A stretch of DNA of 64,000 bases from positions 39,530,001 through 39,594,000 of the forward strand of contig CM077597.1 of NCBI GenBank assembly GCA_039654915.1, written 5' to 3'. The position numbers were made by a program, and so were the translations under genes. Under the pieces are notes generated by a model. That model ran no database searches, was not told the origin of the DNA, and saw only the letters and a list, made by a program, of their open reading frames with translations. This DNA is from Aquilaria yunnanensis (lineage: Eukaryota > Streptophyta > Magnoliopsida > Malvales > Thymelaeaceae). Below, one piece after another: positions 46,168 to 59,200 of this stretch (within the stretch, counting starts at the first letter, position 1; each line of letters opens with the position of its first letter).

Positions 46168-46503
46168 TTATAAATGAAAACCTTTCTTGTCCAAGCAAGA
46201 GACAGAAATCAAATTTTTACTAATAGTAGCCACAAAGTAGTAGTTGTCTAATTCTAAAAATAATCCACTAGGTAAAGTGAGAACATAAGTTTGTACGGCT
46301 AAGGCAGCAAACCTTACTCTATTTCCAACACGTAGGTCCACTTCACCTTGGGCCAATCTTCTACTCCTACTTAGATCCTGCACATTTGCACAAATGTGAG
46401 ATCCACATCCAGTATCCAAAACCCAAGATGAGGAAGTAGGAAAGTTAGCCTCTATAACAAGAATACCTGAAGTGGAAGTCTTACTGCCCTTATCCTTAGC
46501 AAG
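46168..46503 (-). pseudogene. Copia protease, broken
   Basis: The active-site motif WVLDTGCGSHIC lies at about 46430-46390, followed by GNRVRFAALAVQTY, LPSGLFLELDNYYFV and LISVSCLDKKGF, typical of copia proteases. It is separated from gag by an in-frame stop at 46504-46506. Confidence 0.85.
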
Positions 46504-47310
46504 TTATTTAAGATAGAGCTTGCAGTTGCGCTTCCAGTGTCCAGGTTGCATACAATGGAAGCACTCCCCTTCCTTTGCCACACCACCCTTTGGTTTTAGT
46601 GCATCTGAAGAAGAATTAGCATTGGACTTTCCTTTACCTTTATCATTCTTCTTGTTGGCTTTTCCCTTTCCCTTGCACTTTTGAACCATCAAAATGGGCT
46701 TAGCCTTCTTAAGGTTTTGCTCAACAATTCTCAACATGTTGAGCAATTCAGCGAGGGACTTGTCAAGGTCGTTCATGTTATAGGTCATGATGAACTAATT
46801 GTAGCTTTCAGGCAACGATTGCAAGACTACATCAATAGCCAACTCTTTCTGAAGAGCAAATCCCAAACTCTCAAGATTCTCAATGTACCCAATCATCTTG
46901 AGCACATAAGGACCCACAGGACTTCCCTCAGACATTTTGCACTGAAACAATGCCTTAGAGGTCTCAAAGCTCTCGTGCCTAGCTTGCTTTTGGAAGAGCA
47001 TTTTGAGATGTTTGATCATATCGAACACCCCTATGTTCTCAGGTTGGTTTTGAAGCTCAAACTCCATGGTAATAAGCATGAGGCATGCAACATCCAAAGC
47101 ATCATTAGAATCCCTCTTGTGAGCATCCTTTTTAGCTCTTGGAGCAATGGCAGCAAGCTTATTTGGAATGGGCTGCTCTAGGACATAAGCCTTTCTCTCT
47201 TACTTCGGTACTATCCCCATGTTTCAGTACCATTTGAGAAAGTTGGTCCCATTCAGTTTTCCCTTCTCAAAGATTAATCGCAATAAAAGTGTTGATGTGT
47301 TTTGTGCCAT
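46504..47310 (-). pseudogene. Copia gag, broken
   Basis: Gag would form the particle. A probable start MAQNTS at 47310 is followed by EKGKLNGTNF and ERKAYVLEQPIP, then the UBN2-type capsid region (47097-46795: LDVACLMLITMEFELQ, CKMSEGSPVGPYVLKMIGYIENLE). The C-terminal part (46788-46504) is lysine-rich with zinc knuckle CFHCMQPGHWKRNC. Stops occur near 47220 (after WY), near 47200 and at 46795. The domain order and the knuckle are normal for the family. Confidence 0.88.
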
Positions 47311-48796
47311 GGTTATCTACAACAGTAAATATGCAGTGTAAGAGTCATGTATTTTAATTCATTTAATAAGGACTTTTATTAAATGATACTCCCACTATTT
47401 TCCTCAAAATAATCACCCTCGATATTATTTTGGAACACCTCGGTGCTAAGGTATTCTAGTGGGCGAAGATCCACATTTGACCACAACTTAAGTCAGCTTT
47501 GGCTTTTCTCTCAAGTTACAGTTATTTAGGCAGGCAACTCCTTGTCAATTGCATCTCATGCAACTCTTGGATAATTGGGTGAACAACACTTGTCCAAACT
47601 CATCTCATGAACCTAAGCCTAACTCTATGCCTCTAAGTCCCCAATCCTATTAGGATGAGTTAGTTAAGTTTGACCCAAAGTTAGCGATTTGGACATCACT
47701 ATTATCCCATCGCGCCTTACCAAGAAGAACATAGGTGCTTTGCTTTGGCAAAGCCACCCAATGGTGATCAAAGTCTTGACAAGTGCCAACATTGGGAAGG
47801 CATCACATTTAATGACTTAATATTTGTTTGAGGGATTTTACTTTTGATCTCACCAATTTGTTATCTCCTGTTGTCTTATACATGCATCACATACAAATAT
47901 AAAACATGCATCTCATGCTAACAAGAAACCAAATGTGACATGGTTATAGCCCAAACTATCTGATATTCTCAAGCCAGTGCGAATATCATAAAAGCCTAAG
48001 AAAAGAAAAAGGTCTTCACAAGCTCCTTCTCCTCCTTTCTTGGTTGCCATTTTGTTGTCACCTCCTTGGACATTCCACCTTGAACGATCCTATAATGTAC
48101 CATTACATCAATAATAGAAACCTTGAGTTACATTTGACGGGAGTAAGGTGAGAAGAGAATGTACAATGAGAGTGATAAGAAAGGCACGACTCACAGGCCG
48201 TATTTATAAGTACAAGCAATTAAGGGCTATAACTACGCACCATGCTACAACCACCGATCAGCATAACATGTCAAATCTCATTCAACAAAAAAAGCAGGCC
48301 AATTAACGCGTGTTGATTAACCAATTTTTATTAATGTGGCACTTCACATACGGTGGTCCCGAAGGCTAGTAAGCGGGCGGTGGTCAAGGGGAGCCACCTT
48401 TGCAAGGGGTAGCGAGGGAGGAAGCACCCCCCAGCACAAAAACTTGTCTTACAATTGCGTTGCTCGAGATCTTATATTTTGACCAAGTAGGCACCCGAGA
48501 CGCCTTCATTCAAGCCACCAAAAGTACTATACTTTCGATGCTTGAACAAGCCGAATCTGATCCACGCTAGGCTTTTGCAACTACTGCAACAGTCCTAATC
48601 CGTATAGGTATCTCATGCCAATTAATTCAGGTTAATCTCATTAACCAATTTGTGTCATTTCTTCATATTCTCATATGTTCATTACGAGTTCTAGTTTCAT
48701 AAATCACAAATCAATCTAATTAATCATGGCCAATAGTAACCGAACAAACAACATTATGCGATTCGACATTCAATCCCGATTTAGGGTTTCACTAGT
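47311..48796 (-). other. Copia 5' leader
   Basis: About 1.5 kb between primer-binding site and gag with no credible frame. Long leaders are known in Angela/BARE elements. It includes a GC-rich patch (about 48360-48440). No other feature is seen. Confidence 0.7.
47950..48060 (-). other. No feature inside the copia leader sample region
   Basis: This part of the copia leader was read on both strands and holds nothing beyond leader sequence. Confidence 0.4.
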
Positions 48797-48809
48797 AGCT
48801 CTGATACCA
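48797..48809 (-). promoter_or_regulatory. Copia primer-binding site (tRNA-iMet)
   Basis: TGGTATCAGAGCT on the minus strand, one base from the LTR end. It matches plant initiator-Met tRNA. Confidence 0.92.
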
Positions 48810-48810
48810 C

Positions 48811-50213
48811 CGTAGGGTTTCGGGAGCCAAATAAGCATAGTAGAATTTAACCAAAACCTTCCAGGATCCAAGTGAAACGGGGTAAATTGTGTGTTCAAAA
48901 ATTTTCATACGTAATTCGGTTGAGATATTTCGCCCAACTATAGAGTTGAATCACAAAAACCTAAACAGTTGACGTGTTCAAGCTCTCTATGGTATCCATA
49001 TGAGCTTTTCGGGATCACCAAGCTTTCACCATGTCCCGGCAGATGTGTTTCTCTTGCACTCGCAGTTTTAGCTTACGTCCTCTAAGGAATTGCAAGAGAA
49101 GAGTACGGTTGTCCTCTTTCATAGGCTAGGGCAAAAAGCTACAAATTTCTCACTAAAAGTTGTATTTACAGTGAGACTCAACCTCTAGGCCTAATGGGTT
49201 TCAAAGCCCTAATCCAATTAGGCTTTAATTTTGGGCTTAATAATGGCTCAACTTTTTCTCCATTATTAATACAAAATTTTTATGAAACCATTACCCAAAA
49301 TTGTTAGCCCATGCACTCTAATAATCCAAATTGCTCTATGTGTGCGACCCAATACGCTCTTACCACATTGGCAATGATCATAAATCACATTTATGATTAT
49401 AAGCAATGAGCAGTGTCTAGCAACACATCATTGCTACCCAAGTGACAAGATTGTCGATGATTCGACTAAACCTTTATGATCATTACTTATATATGCCATT
49501 GTCACTTTGTCCAAGTATCAAGACTAGGCATGAGACATGGAATGTGTCACTCTCATATAGCCAATCAATGGTTTCTTGATTATCGAGTAGACTAACTTAA
49601 ATTGATGGCATTGATATCATATGTCAACTCATCCAAGCATGGCCATGCATTTTCTAAGTCTCACTCTATCAAGGGGCCAAAGATATCACTCTCGTTACAT
49701 AGGAGGGGCCATCTTGATCATACAAATCCCTCCGCATGATATGTGACATACCCAATGGCCTCCTTCAACTTCACTTAGTTACAAGCAACAAAAGGAAGTA
49801 TCAAAGTATGTGACTCACATGTGGGGAACCTTGATGATCTTAGGTCAAAGGACTACATATACCATGATTACTATGAGAATCACTTATGACACTCATATAA
49901 TGATCCATGTAGCATTCTCATGGTGGGTTGATCCAGTAACAAGTTTCCAACTTCTACTCATATGTAGACTACATATCTCATATTAGTCTCCACTTATGCT
50001 AGTCATTATGTATTATGGTAACCCGCTCCACAATAACACTAGACTCGGGACATTTGAGAATATCATTATTCTAGGGTTACAATTATGTTTATTACATTAT
50101 GTAGAAACAAAACAACAAACATAATTGTTGGATTAATGCCTTAATAAAATATCATGAATCAATGTGCAAAAATACAATCATCTCGTGATTGGCTTTTGGG
50201 CACAACAGTAACA
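48811..50213 (-). repeat. Copia 5' LTR
   Basis: 1403 bases, CGTAGGGTTTCGGG to CAACAGTAACA. Clearly diverged from the 3' LTR by many substitutions and small gaps, so the insertion is not recent. Confidence 0.92.
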
Positions 50214-50218
50214 AGGAA

Positions 50219-50797
50219 TACCTAGTAGGTCTTTAGGAAAGACTAGCGAAAAGTATCTCACTACAGGTATTCTGTCCACTTCTTCATCACAATGCAATTC
50301 ATTCAATGCATAATAGTAAGCATGCTCAAAAATCATAGGTATTTCATCTAGTACCTTTAGCTCCATGCCATGGATTTCAAACACTAATTCCTTGAAATTC
50401 ACTATTGCATGCACTTAACCATCAGGCAATGTGATTTCCCTCTTAGCACAATCAATTCTTATGTTATGCATAGCAACCCAATTCATACCCAGCACTAAAT
50501 CATACTTAGGAATATCCAACACTAGCGGACTAGTCATAACCTCAGTCTTTCTTGCTCCTAGCTCACAATCCTTAGCTAGGTCATTGTGAAAAGACATTGA
50601 CTACCTATTGTTTTCACTAAGGATATCCTAGGCAAGATTTTAGTAGGCAATTTCATGGCATTGAAAAATTTCCTAGCCACTATAGACACTGATGCTCCAA
50701 TATCAAATAGAACACTAATAGGCATACCATTAAGGTAAAAGGTACCTTTTAGTGTGCCTCCCTGCTCTGATGTCTCTGGCCTCTTCACTTGGAACAC
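50219..50797 (-). pseudogene. Gypsy B protease, broken
   Basis: Minus-strand pieces show SVLFDIGASVSIV, where the active-site DTGA reads DIGA, then VLDIPKYDLVLGMNWVAMHNI and a tail ending VVRYFSLVFPKDLLGIP. Stops are at 50597-50599 and 50415. The tail joins the reverse transcriptase at 39462 once the copia element is removed. Confidence 0.85.
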
Positions 50798-51845
50798 TTT
50801 GCCAGCTCTCTACATTGGAGGCCAAGGCATTGGAGGAATTGGCCTTTGTTGTCCTTGCCTAGGTGCTCCCCTTCTAGGTCCTGCCCCAATAGGCTTTACT
50901 AGACCATGGTCTTCTGGCCTCCTTTGAGCTTGTGGGCAGTCTTTAATCCAATGATCCATGGATCCACATCTTAGACATGCTTGGGTGTCAAAATATCAAG
51001 GTTTCTTTCCATGAAACTTCTTTCATTTAGGGCACCTTAGGCCAGGGAACTTCCCCTTAACCTTTCCTTCACCACCAAGGTGAGAATTCTTGGCAATACC
51101 TTTGCCATGTGGTGGCTTTTTCTACTTACCTCCTGCCTGATTACTTTCCCCTGGTCCATTGGGAAAATATTTGGTCTCATATTCCTCTTGCTCTACTAGT
51201 AAAGCTTTCTACATTGATTCATAGTATGTATTTGCTCCAAAAGGTCTAACAGCCTTTCTAATGTCTAACTTTAGGCCTCTGACAAATCTTTTGGCCTTCA
51301 ACTCCTCTAGTCCAAGATACTGAGGAGCATACCTCAACAACTGCTTGAATTTGTGCTCATACTCTAGGACACTGAGGTTGTCTTGCTTTAGAGCATCAAA
51401 ATTTAGCTTGCTTCATATCCTGGATGGCATCACTGATGTACTGCTCCTGGAACAGCTATGTCAACTCTGGCTAGCTCATCTCAATATCTCTTCCTAGCTT
51501 TCTGCCCTTTCGGAAAGCATACCCATCTTTAGTGCTCCTCCACCATATCTTTGCACTGCCTACCAGATTGTAGGTAGCCAGTGACACTCTTTTGGTGGAG
51601 CTGAGTGGCATCCTTTCAAACATTTTTTCAATGAAGATTAACAACTCCTTAGTTTTCCTAGCTCTTCCATCAAACTATAGAGGTCTTAAGGCTCGAAACC
51701 TCTCCAACAGCCTGACTTCATCTAGGCCTTCTAGGGCGTCTGATCTATGTCTCTTGGATCTGTGAGAGCCCTTTGTATTGTGATCCTCTCTATGATTTCT
51801 TTGCCTTCTCATGGATCTTCTTTCATGGCCTTCCTCAATCTTATT
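50798..51845 (-). pseudogene. Gypsy B gag, broken and truncated
   Basis: Minus-strand translation in shifting frames shows RHRSDALEGLDEVRLLERF, the capsid core (EKMFERMPLSSTKRVSLATY, WWRSTKDGYAF, LFQEQYISDAI), a zinc-knuckle remnant (about 50985-50945) and a basic linker. Compared with the Tekay gag, about 200 N-terminal residues, the leader and the primer-binding site are missing; the frame stops dead at 51845, where LTR-B starts. Confidence 0.8.
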
Positions 51846-54330
51846 TGTTACCCACTCCGGGGTAGTCTAGTTATGGTGCCAAAACTGTGCATTTAAACTC
51901 CCAGGTTTGGTATGTCCTGTAGGTCATCAGAACAACACCCCTAGTGTACATACTCAAGTGAACCTCTTGAGCACTATGTAAATACATGTGTATTGATCTA
52001 ACCATAACACACATATTTACATTTATGCGCACTATGGCAGCTAAGAAGGAAAACACTAGCACAATTCTTAGTTTTGGCTTCCACACAATAGGCAATCTTG
52101 TTAAGTTCTAGTGACCAGCTACTGCACCTGTAACTTCAACTAATAAACTGTATCATTCTAGCCCCAACCCCCCCTGTTTTATTTGCTCCATTATCAAGTA
52201 GAGACTTAGAGAAAAACAAGGAATTTTTTTTCACATCACTAGCCCACCTATGGACCAAGTTAAGGATTTTTTAAGTTTGTTACAAAATTCTGACCAAATG
52301 AACAGTAACTCAGCCAACTTTACAACGTTATATCTTTGGCTACAGGACTCTAAATCCAGAAATTTCAAAGCCCAGTTAACCCTATAGATGTCCTCTAGGT
52401 GTGGTCAACATTTCATACCAAGATTCATTCTACACAGGGTGATATTAAACTTTAGGTCCAATGTCAAAATTCTAGCAACTTTTGGACCATTTTGCCCATA
52501 CAATTTTTCCAAACCATGCAAACACTTCATTCACAAGGGGAAAGCCCTCCAAGGCTATCCCTTATATGTCCATTAGACATAGGAATTACATTCCCTATCT
52601 TTTAACAACTTTATGTAGCCAAAAAGGAATTTACAAGTAAGCAGCCATCATTCACACTTAGGCCGCTTTGCACCACATCACTTACATAGCCAAAACATTA
52701 CTCAAATGTTCACATACTTGTCTCATTTTACCTACACTACATGTACATGAATACATGCACTAAAATATGGTCTTAAATCAGCTAAATATGCACCCTAGGT
52801 TACAGGAGGTTCTGAGACACACTGGACTTCAAAAACAGGATGCTGGACAGCTGCTGCACAACACAATAAGTACCACCATTAAAAATACAAAATATGCTCC
52901 TAAAATCACCAAAATTTCCAGATAATAACTAGACATATTTAAGTTCCTGTACCTGAAATTTCAGATTAAAACTCAAATGAAAAAGGTTAGTTTGAAGGTG
53001 ATCTTTCTGCTGGACCTGAAATGACAGAATTGAGGGGAGTAAGTTTCATTGAGAAACTTAGAAAGGGTAGCACTTGGATTCACTAGCCAATGTAACCATC
53101 ATTAAAAACTGCATCCAAAGACACTAAAACACAAAAACCACAATGCATATATACAAGATATAGCAACTAAATGCAGCAGCCAAACACAAACAACAAACAC
53201 ATGAAATGTGGCAGCAACATATACCATAGGTTAGTCCATAAAACATGCAATAAACATAAATAAATCACTGTGGCAGCCCTCCTCAAGCTAATGCTTGCTT
53301 TTAGGAGGATTTTAACAGTAGTTAGTACTAACTTTGGGCCCTAGAAACCCTCAATTTACTGCCATCATTGTGCACTTCACATTAGGTCACAAAACCTTCA
53401 ATAAGTGCACTCCCCTCACTAAGCTTGGTTCATCAAGCTCATGGCTCTCTTCCAAGCTTAGCCCTAGCTCCATGGATGTTTGAAAATTGCAGAAAATAGT
53501 CCATGAGAGCAAGAGAATCCTTACCAAAGTGGGTAGGCTGAAAATCAAGCTTGATCCTTAAAGTATCCAAGAAATAGCTATAGTTTGCTTCCAATTGCTT
53601 CCTTTTGCCTTCAATTTCAATCAATTGCAAGTTTGAAGGTGTGGTGGCTATGGAGGAAGTATGGCTGGGTTCTTGGGCTGGGGAAGGACGAAAATGAGAG
53701 AGGGATAAGTGATTTGGCCACTTAAATGGCCTTAAATGAGCTTAAGGGCACAAAACACACTTAACAAGCTTAACCTTGCTTTATGTCATTTTCTTTCTCA
53801 CTAATTATGGTTCCTTTGTCTTAAACTCATTGGTACACTTGTGCCCAACATTTTTGACTAATTATCAAGTCTTGGCGGCCTCCCCCATGGTGGGATAACC
53901 TCACAATTTCACCCTTAGACTTAAGTCAAAAGCTTGAACACCTTAAGGTTTACACTAGGACATTTAGGTCCTTATTGCCTTTAGTGTTTCCTTTGCCCAA
54001 ACTTGTCTTCCATGAGTAATTTGGTCCTCCAATAGCACTTTTATACCATTTTTATCCTTCCCATAACTCTCCAAGTGTCTTTCTTGAGTGTTTTGAAATT
54101 TAGTACCCGAATTTCAAAAACCTTACAAAAAAGTCCATAGGTTGCTTGGCAAACAAGCTATCCTTTAGGCTTTTCTTAGGGGCTAAGTTACCAACTTGGA
54201 ACACTTTTAAGGAGGTGTTGATCATGCCCTTTACCTCCTACACTTCAATCACTGTGGTGAGAATTACACAATATAATGGTTTTTAGCTGTTATGACACTT
54301 GTAATTCTTCCATTTTGTGAGGTGGTAACA
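51846..54330 (-). mobile_element. Chimeric LTR-B joining gypsy B to gypsy C
   Basis: 2485 bases with exact family ends (TGTTACCCAC and GGTGGTAACA) but no target-site duplication: the left flank is TTATT in gypsy B gag (minus strand), the right flank is GAGAC in an integrase on the plus strand. The two flanks belong to different elements, so this copy probably formed by recombination between two LTR-B insertions. No coding frame. Confidence 0.85.
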
Positions 54331-56222
54331 GAGACCACTGAGAAGATAAAGCTGACCCAGGCAAGGATCAAAGCTGCTAATGTTAGTCTTATGCCCAAAA
54401 GCCGATCATGAGATGATTGTATTTTGCATATTGGGCCATGATATTTTATTAAGGCATTAATCTAGTAATTATGTTTGTTGTTTTGTCTCCATGTAACGTA
54501 ATAAACGTAATTATAACCCTAGAGTAATGATATTCTCAAATGTCCCTGGTCTAGTATTATTGTGCACTGGACTGATCCACCATGAGAACGCTACATCGAT
54601 CGTTACATGAGTGTAATAAGTGATTCTCATATTGATCATCATACATGTAGTCCTTTGACCTAAAATCATCAAGGTTCCCTACATGTGAGTCACATACTTT
54701 GATACTTCCCTTTGTTGCTCGTAACTGAGTGAACTTGAAGGAGGTCTTGGGTATGTCACATATCATGTAAAGGGTTTTGTATGATCATGATGAGGTTTGT
54801 CCCTCCAGTGTAACAAGAGTAGTATCTTTGGGTCCCTTGATAGAGTGAGACTAAGAAAATGTATGGGCATGCTTGGATGAGTTGATATACGATATCAATG
54901 TCATTAGTTTAAGTTAGTCTACTTAGTAATCAATAAACCAAAGGTTGGACTATACGAGAGTGACACATTCCATGTCTTGTGCATAGTCTTGATATCTTGG
55001 ACAAAGGGACAATAGCATATATGGATAATGATCATAAAGGTTTAGCCGAAGCACCGACAATCTTGTGACTTGGGTAACATTGATATGTTGCTAGACACCA
55101 CTCATTACTTATGATCATAAAAGTGATTTATGATCATTGCCAATGTGGTAAGAGCCTATTGGGTCACACACATAAAGCTTATTTGGATTATTTGAGCGCA
55201 TGGGCTAATTTTTGTTTTTTTGTGGATTATGGTTTCATAATAATTTCATGTTAATAATTGGCCCAAAAGTTGAGTCATTATTAATCCCGAAATTAAAGCC
55301 AAATTGCATAAGGGCTTTGAAACCCATTAGGCCTAGAAGTTGAGTCTGACTATAAATACATCATATAGTGAGAAATTTGCAGCCTTACCCTAGCCTACCA
55401 AAAGTGACAGCTGCACTCTTTTCTTGCTATTTCTTAGAGGACACAAGCTAGCACTACGAGCGCAAGAAAAATACATCTACCGGGATGTGGTGGAGATGTG
55501 GTAATCCCGAGATGCTCGTGTGGATACCATAGAGAGCTTGAACACATCAAATGTTCAGGTTTTGTGATTCAACTCAACAGTTGGGTGAAAGATCTCAACC
55601 GAAATTAGCTATGAAAATTTTCAAACACCCGATTTGCCACGTTTCACTTGGATCCTGGAGGGTTTCGGTTATATTCTGCTGCGCTTGTTTGGCTCCCGAA
55701 ACCCTACAGCTAATGATCTGTAGCAGTGTTATACTAACTTGACAAGGAGAAGAGACCTGGACTTCCAGGAAGGAGATTGAGTATGGCTCAAGGTTCGTCC
55801 TATTAAAGGAGTAGTGAGATTTGGAAAGAAAGGGAAACTAGCCCTAAGATACATAGGGCCATACCAGGTGCTGGCTAGGATTAGAAATATGGCATACAAG
55901 CTAGATTTGCCAGCGAAACTTGGATATGTTCATGATACCTTCAATTCAAGCTTGTTAAAGAGGTATATTCCTAGTTCTAAATAAGTGGATTACCTACCAG
56001 TGCACCTATAGCACCAAGTTTGTCATATGAAGAGGAGCCTATCCAAATCCTAGCAAAGGATAGAAAAGGGTTGAGAAATAGACGGATTTCCAAGTTAAAA
56101 GCTGAGTAGAGTAACCATACTCAAGAAGAGGCAACCTGGGAAGTAGAGGAGGAGATTGCAAGATGTTACCCCTATGTATATCCAAAGCTTATGAGGAATT
56201 GGGAAGACCAAATTCTTTAAGG
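54331..56222 (+). pseudogene. Gypsy C integrase end and chromodomain, broken
   Basis: The plus-strand frame starts at ETTEKIKLTQARIKAAN, then a copia solo LTR (54381-55708), then RRRDLDFQEGD, WLKVRPIKGVVRFGKKGKLALRYIGPYQVLARI, YKLDLPAKLGYVHDTF, and a chromodomain read in a second frame ([41 protein letters not shown]). It parallels residues 1490-1675 of the Tekay protein. Stops (after AAND-L, EGD and SSK) and at least one frameshift kill it. The rest of the element upstream is absent, replaced by LTR-B. A polypurine tract and LTR-C follow directly. Confidence 0.85.
54381..55708 (+). mobile_element. Solo LTR of the copia family in gypsy C integrase
   Basis: 1328 bases, TGTTAGTCTTATGCCC to GAAACCCTACA, with target-site duplication GCTAA at 54376-54380 and 55709-55713. 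It lacks about 86 bases present in the other copies (just after the 'attattgtg' near 54562). TATA box CTATAAATAC near 55352. Confidence 0.92.
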
Positions 56223-56230
56223 AGGAGAGG
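56219..56230 (+). promoter_or_regulatory. Gypsy C polypurine tract
   Basis: AAGGAGGAGAGG follows the stop of the chromodomain frame and precedes the TG of LTR-C by one base. It is the same arrangement as in the Tekay element. Confidence 0.8.
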
Positions 56231-56231
56231 C

Positions 56232-59200
56232 TGTCATAACCCTCATTTTGGTGTTAGGTGCAGGTTAATTGAAGGGGAAAAAATGCTTAGTTTAAGAGCT
56301 AAGTGATGTACTTAGTAGGCCTTAGGGACACTTGGGGTAACATCAAGGGTAGGCTTACCCAAGTGCACTCATGAGCATGTTTAGATAGCTAAGGAGGCTA
56401 GTGGTTAAATTGTAAGTTTAAGGACTTATTCGCACATGTATTTGAGTACTATAATTGAGGGAATCTATAGTTGGAGGGCTATATGGTGCCATGTAAAATA
56501 GCAAGGCTAGTGAGACTAGCATTAGAACCACATTTTGCACCAAGTTGTGTTACCCACTCTGGGGTAGTCCAGTTATGGTGCTAAAATTGTGCATTTAAAC
56601 CTCCAGGTTTGGTATGTCCTATAGTCCATCAAAACAAAAGCCTTAGTGTAGATACCCAAATGGCCCACTTGGGCACTAGATAAATACATGCATATTGGCC
56701 CAACCATTACACACATATTCACATTTTATTCACACTATGGTAGTAAGGAAGGAAAACACTATCACAAGTCTTAAACTTGGCTACCACACATTAGGTATTC
56801 CTACTAGGTTCTTCAAGTTTCCAGCCACTGCACCCAAAACTTCCTCTAAACAATTGTATTAATCTAGTCATGTACCCCCTAAGTTTTCTTCACTTCATTA
56901 TCAGGTAGGGACTTAAACCAAACCAGGGAATTTGGTTTTACATCAATACCCCAAGTAGGGACCAAGTTATAGATTTTTTAAGTTGGTTACAAAATTCTGA
57001 CCAAATGTACAGTAACTCATCCAACTTTGAAACGTCATAACTTTGGCTATAGGGCTTCAAATGGAAACTATCCAAATCCCAACTAAACCTCTAGATGTGC
57101 TATAAGTATGGTCAAATTTCGTCACAAGATTCAATGTATACAGGGATATATAGAACTTTGAGTGCAGGGTCAAAATTCTGTCCAGTTTTGGACCATAATG
57201 CCCAAACAAATTACATAAGTGTGCAAACACTTCATTCAGAAAGGTTAAGCCCTCGAAGGCTATTCGATACATGTCCAATACACATAGGAATTACATGCTC
57301 TTACATCTAGCAATTTATGCATCAAAACAGAATTTACAAACAAGCAACCTATCCTTCACACTTAGATAGCTTGTGCACTACGTTCACATACATAGCAAAA
57401 CAGTCCTCAAATATTCACATACATGTTTCAACTTTAGATGTATTACATATACATGCATCCATGAACTACATATGGCCTTACTTAGATAAACATGCACCCA
57501 GGTTAAAGAAGAGCTTGAGACACAACGCATTCCAGAAAATGGGATGCTAGACAGCTGCAACGTAACACAATACACACCATCACTAGAAATACCAAAGGTG
57601 CTCCTAAAATCACCAAACTTTCCCAATAATAACTAGATTCATGGAGGTTCAAATATCTAAGATTTCAATTCAAAAATGCAACCACAAAGGTCAGTTTGAA
57701 TGTGATCTTTTTGTTCAACTTGAAATGGGCAGATTTGAGGGGAGTAAGTTTTATTGTGAAACTTAGTATGGAGAACACTCATACTCTTAAGGTAGTGTAA
57801 CACTTGGTATCACCTGCATCCAAAGACACTAAAACACAAAAAAGACAATGCATATACCCAACATAAAAGAACCAAATGCAGCAGCCAAACACAAACAACA
57901 AACACATGAAATGTGGCAGCAGCAATTAACATTGGTTAGTCCATAAAACATGCAATAAACATGAGAAAATCATTATGGAGGCCCTCCTAAAGCATAAGCA
58001 TGGTCTTAGGAGAGTTTTAACACTAGTTAGTACTAACTTTGGGCTCCAAAAACCCTAAATTTACTGCCATCATTGTGCACTTCGCATTAGGTCACAAAAC
58101 CTTCAGTAAATACACTTCCCTCACTAAGCTTGGTTCATCAAGCCCATCATTCTCTTCCAAGCCTAGCCCTAGCTCCATGGATGCTTGAAAATACAATAAA
58201 CATTTCATGAGAGAAAGAGAACTCCTTACCTTGACGGATATGCCAAATTTTAAGCTTGATTTTTGGTGCACCCAAGCAATAGCGCTAGTATGCTTCCAAG
58301 TGCTGTTTCTTGATTTCAATTGTAAATAATTGCAAGCTAAGAGGTATGGTGGCTATGGAGGAAGTGTGGAGGTGGGTGGTGGCTAGTATGGCCAAATATG
58401 GGAGAAGAAATGAAAGAAATGACTACTTAAATGGCCTTTAGTTCACTAAACACCCTTAATAGCCTTAACCATGCTTTATGTCATTTTCCTTGCTACAAAA
58501 CCTTGGTATCTTAGTCTTAAACTCATGGCCCACATTTTTTACATCCTTATCATGCCATAGCTGCCCCTCCTTGTGTGGGACAACACAGCAATTTCATTAT
58601 TTGACTTAAATCAAAAGCTTGGACATCCAAAGGTTACACTAGGACACTTAGGTCCTTAATACCTTTTATGTTTTCTTTGTCCAACTTGTCTTCCATAAGC
58701 AATTTGGTCCTCCAATAGCACTTTCATACCATTCATATCCTTCCCATAACTCTCCAAAGTCTTTTCTTGAGAGTTGAGCAATTAAGTAGCTGAATTTCCA
58801 AAACATTACAAAAAAAGTGCATAGGTTACTTGAGAAACAAGCAATCCTTAAGGCTTTTCATGGGGGCCAAGTTGCCAACTTATAACACTTTTAAGGAGGT
58901 GTTGATCATGCCCTTCACCCCTCACACTTCAATCACTATGATGAGAATTACTGAATATAATGGTTTTTAACCACTCTGCCATACTTTCTATTTCTTTCAT
59001 TTTTGTGAGGTAGTAAGATGTGGTACCTAACCAGATTTGCATGCTTCCACTAAGTCAAACTGATGCATTTTGGGTCAAAGCTCCTAGTTTTCTCTAACTA
59101 ACTATTCATGGATAGGTAGACTCAGGTTCATGTCAAATTGCTGATGGCCTGAGATTGCAATAGAGATTCAAGTTTGTTCAAGTGCATTTCAGCCTTAGGT

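Larger units (their letters stand above)
39463..50213 (-). mobile_element. Full-length Ty1/copia element, Angela/BARE type, decayed
   Basis: 10,751 bases including a nested LTR-B of about 2.5 kb. Target-site duplication AGGAA at 39458-39462 and 50214-50218. LTRs of about 1.4 kb, iMet primer-binding site, leader of about 1.5 kb, and gag, protease, integrase and reverse transcriptase-RNase H in copia order. Gag (start MAQNTS) and the KGFLPMSH / SQSGYVF-type reverse transcriptase-RNase H blocks resemble Angela/BARE elements, as do LTR size and leader length. Stops and lost catalytic residues make it non-autonomous. It lies between the protease and reverse transcriptase of gypsy B. Confidence 0.93.

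Noticed and set aside
35411..54330. LTR-B copies at 35411 and 51846 as the true LTR pair of gypsy B
   Set aside because: There is no primer-binding site beside 51846, both joints fall inside coding sequence, and flanks do not form a duplication. Same orientation leaves it possible, but recombination or deletion must still be assumed.
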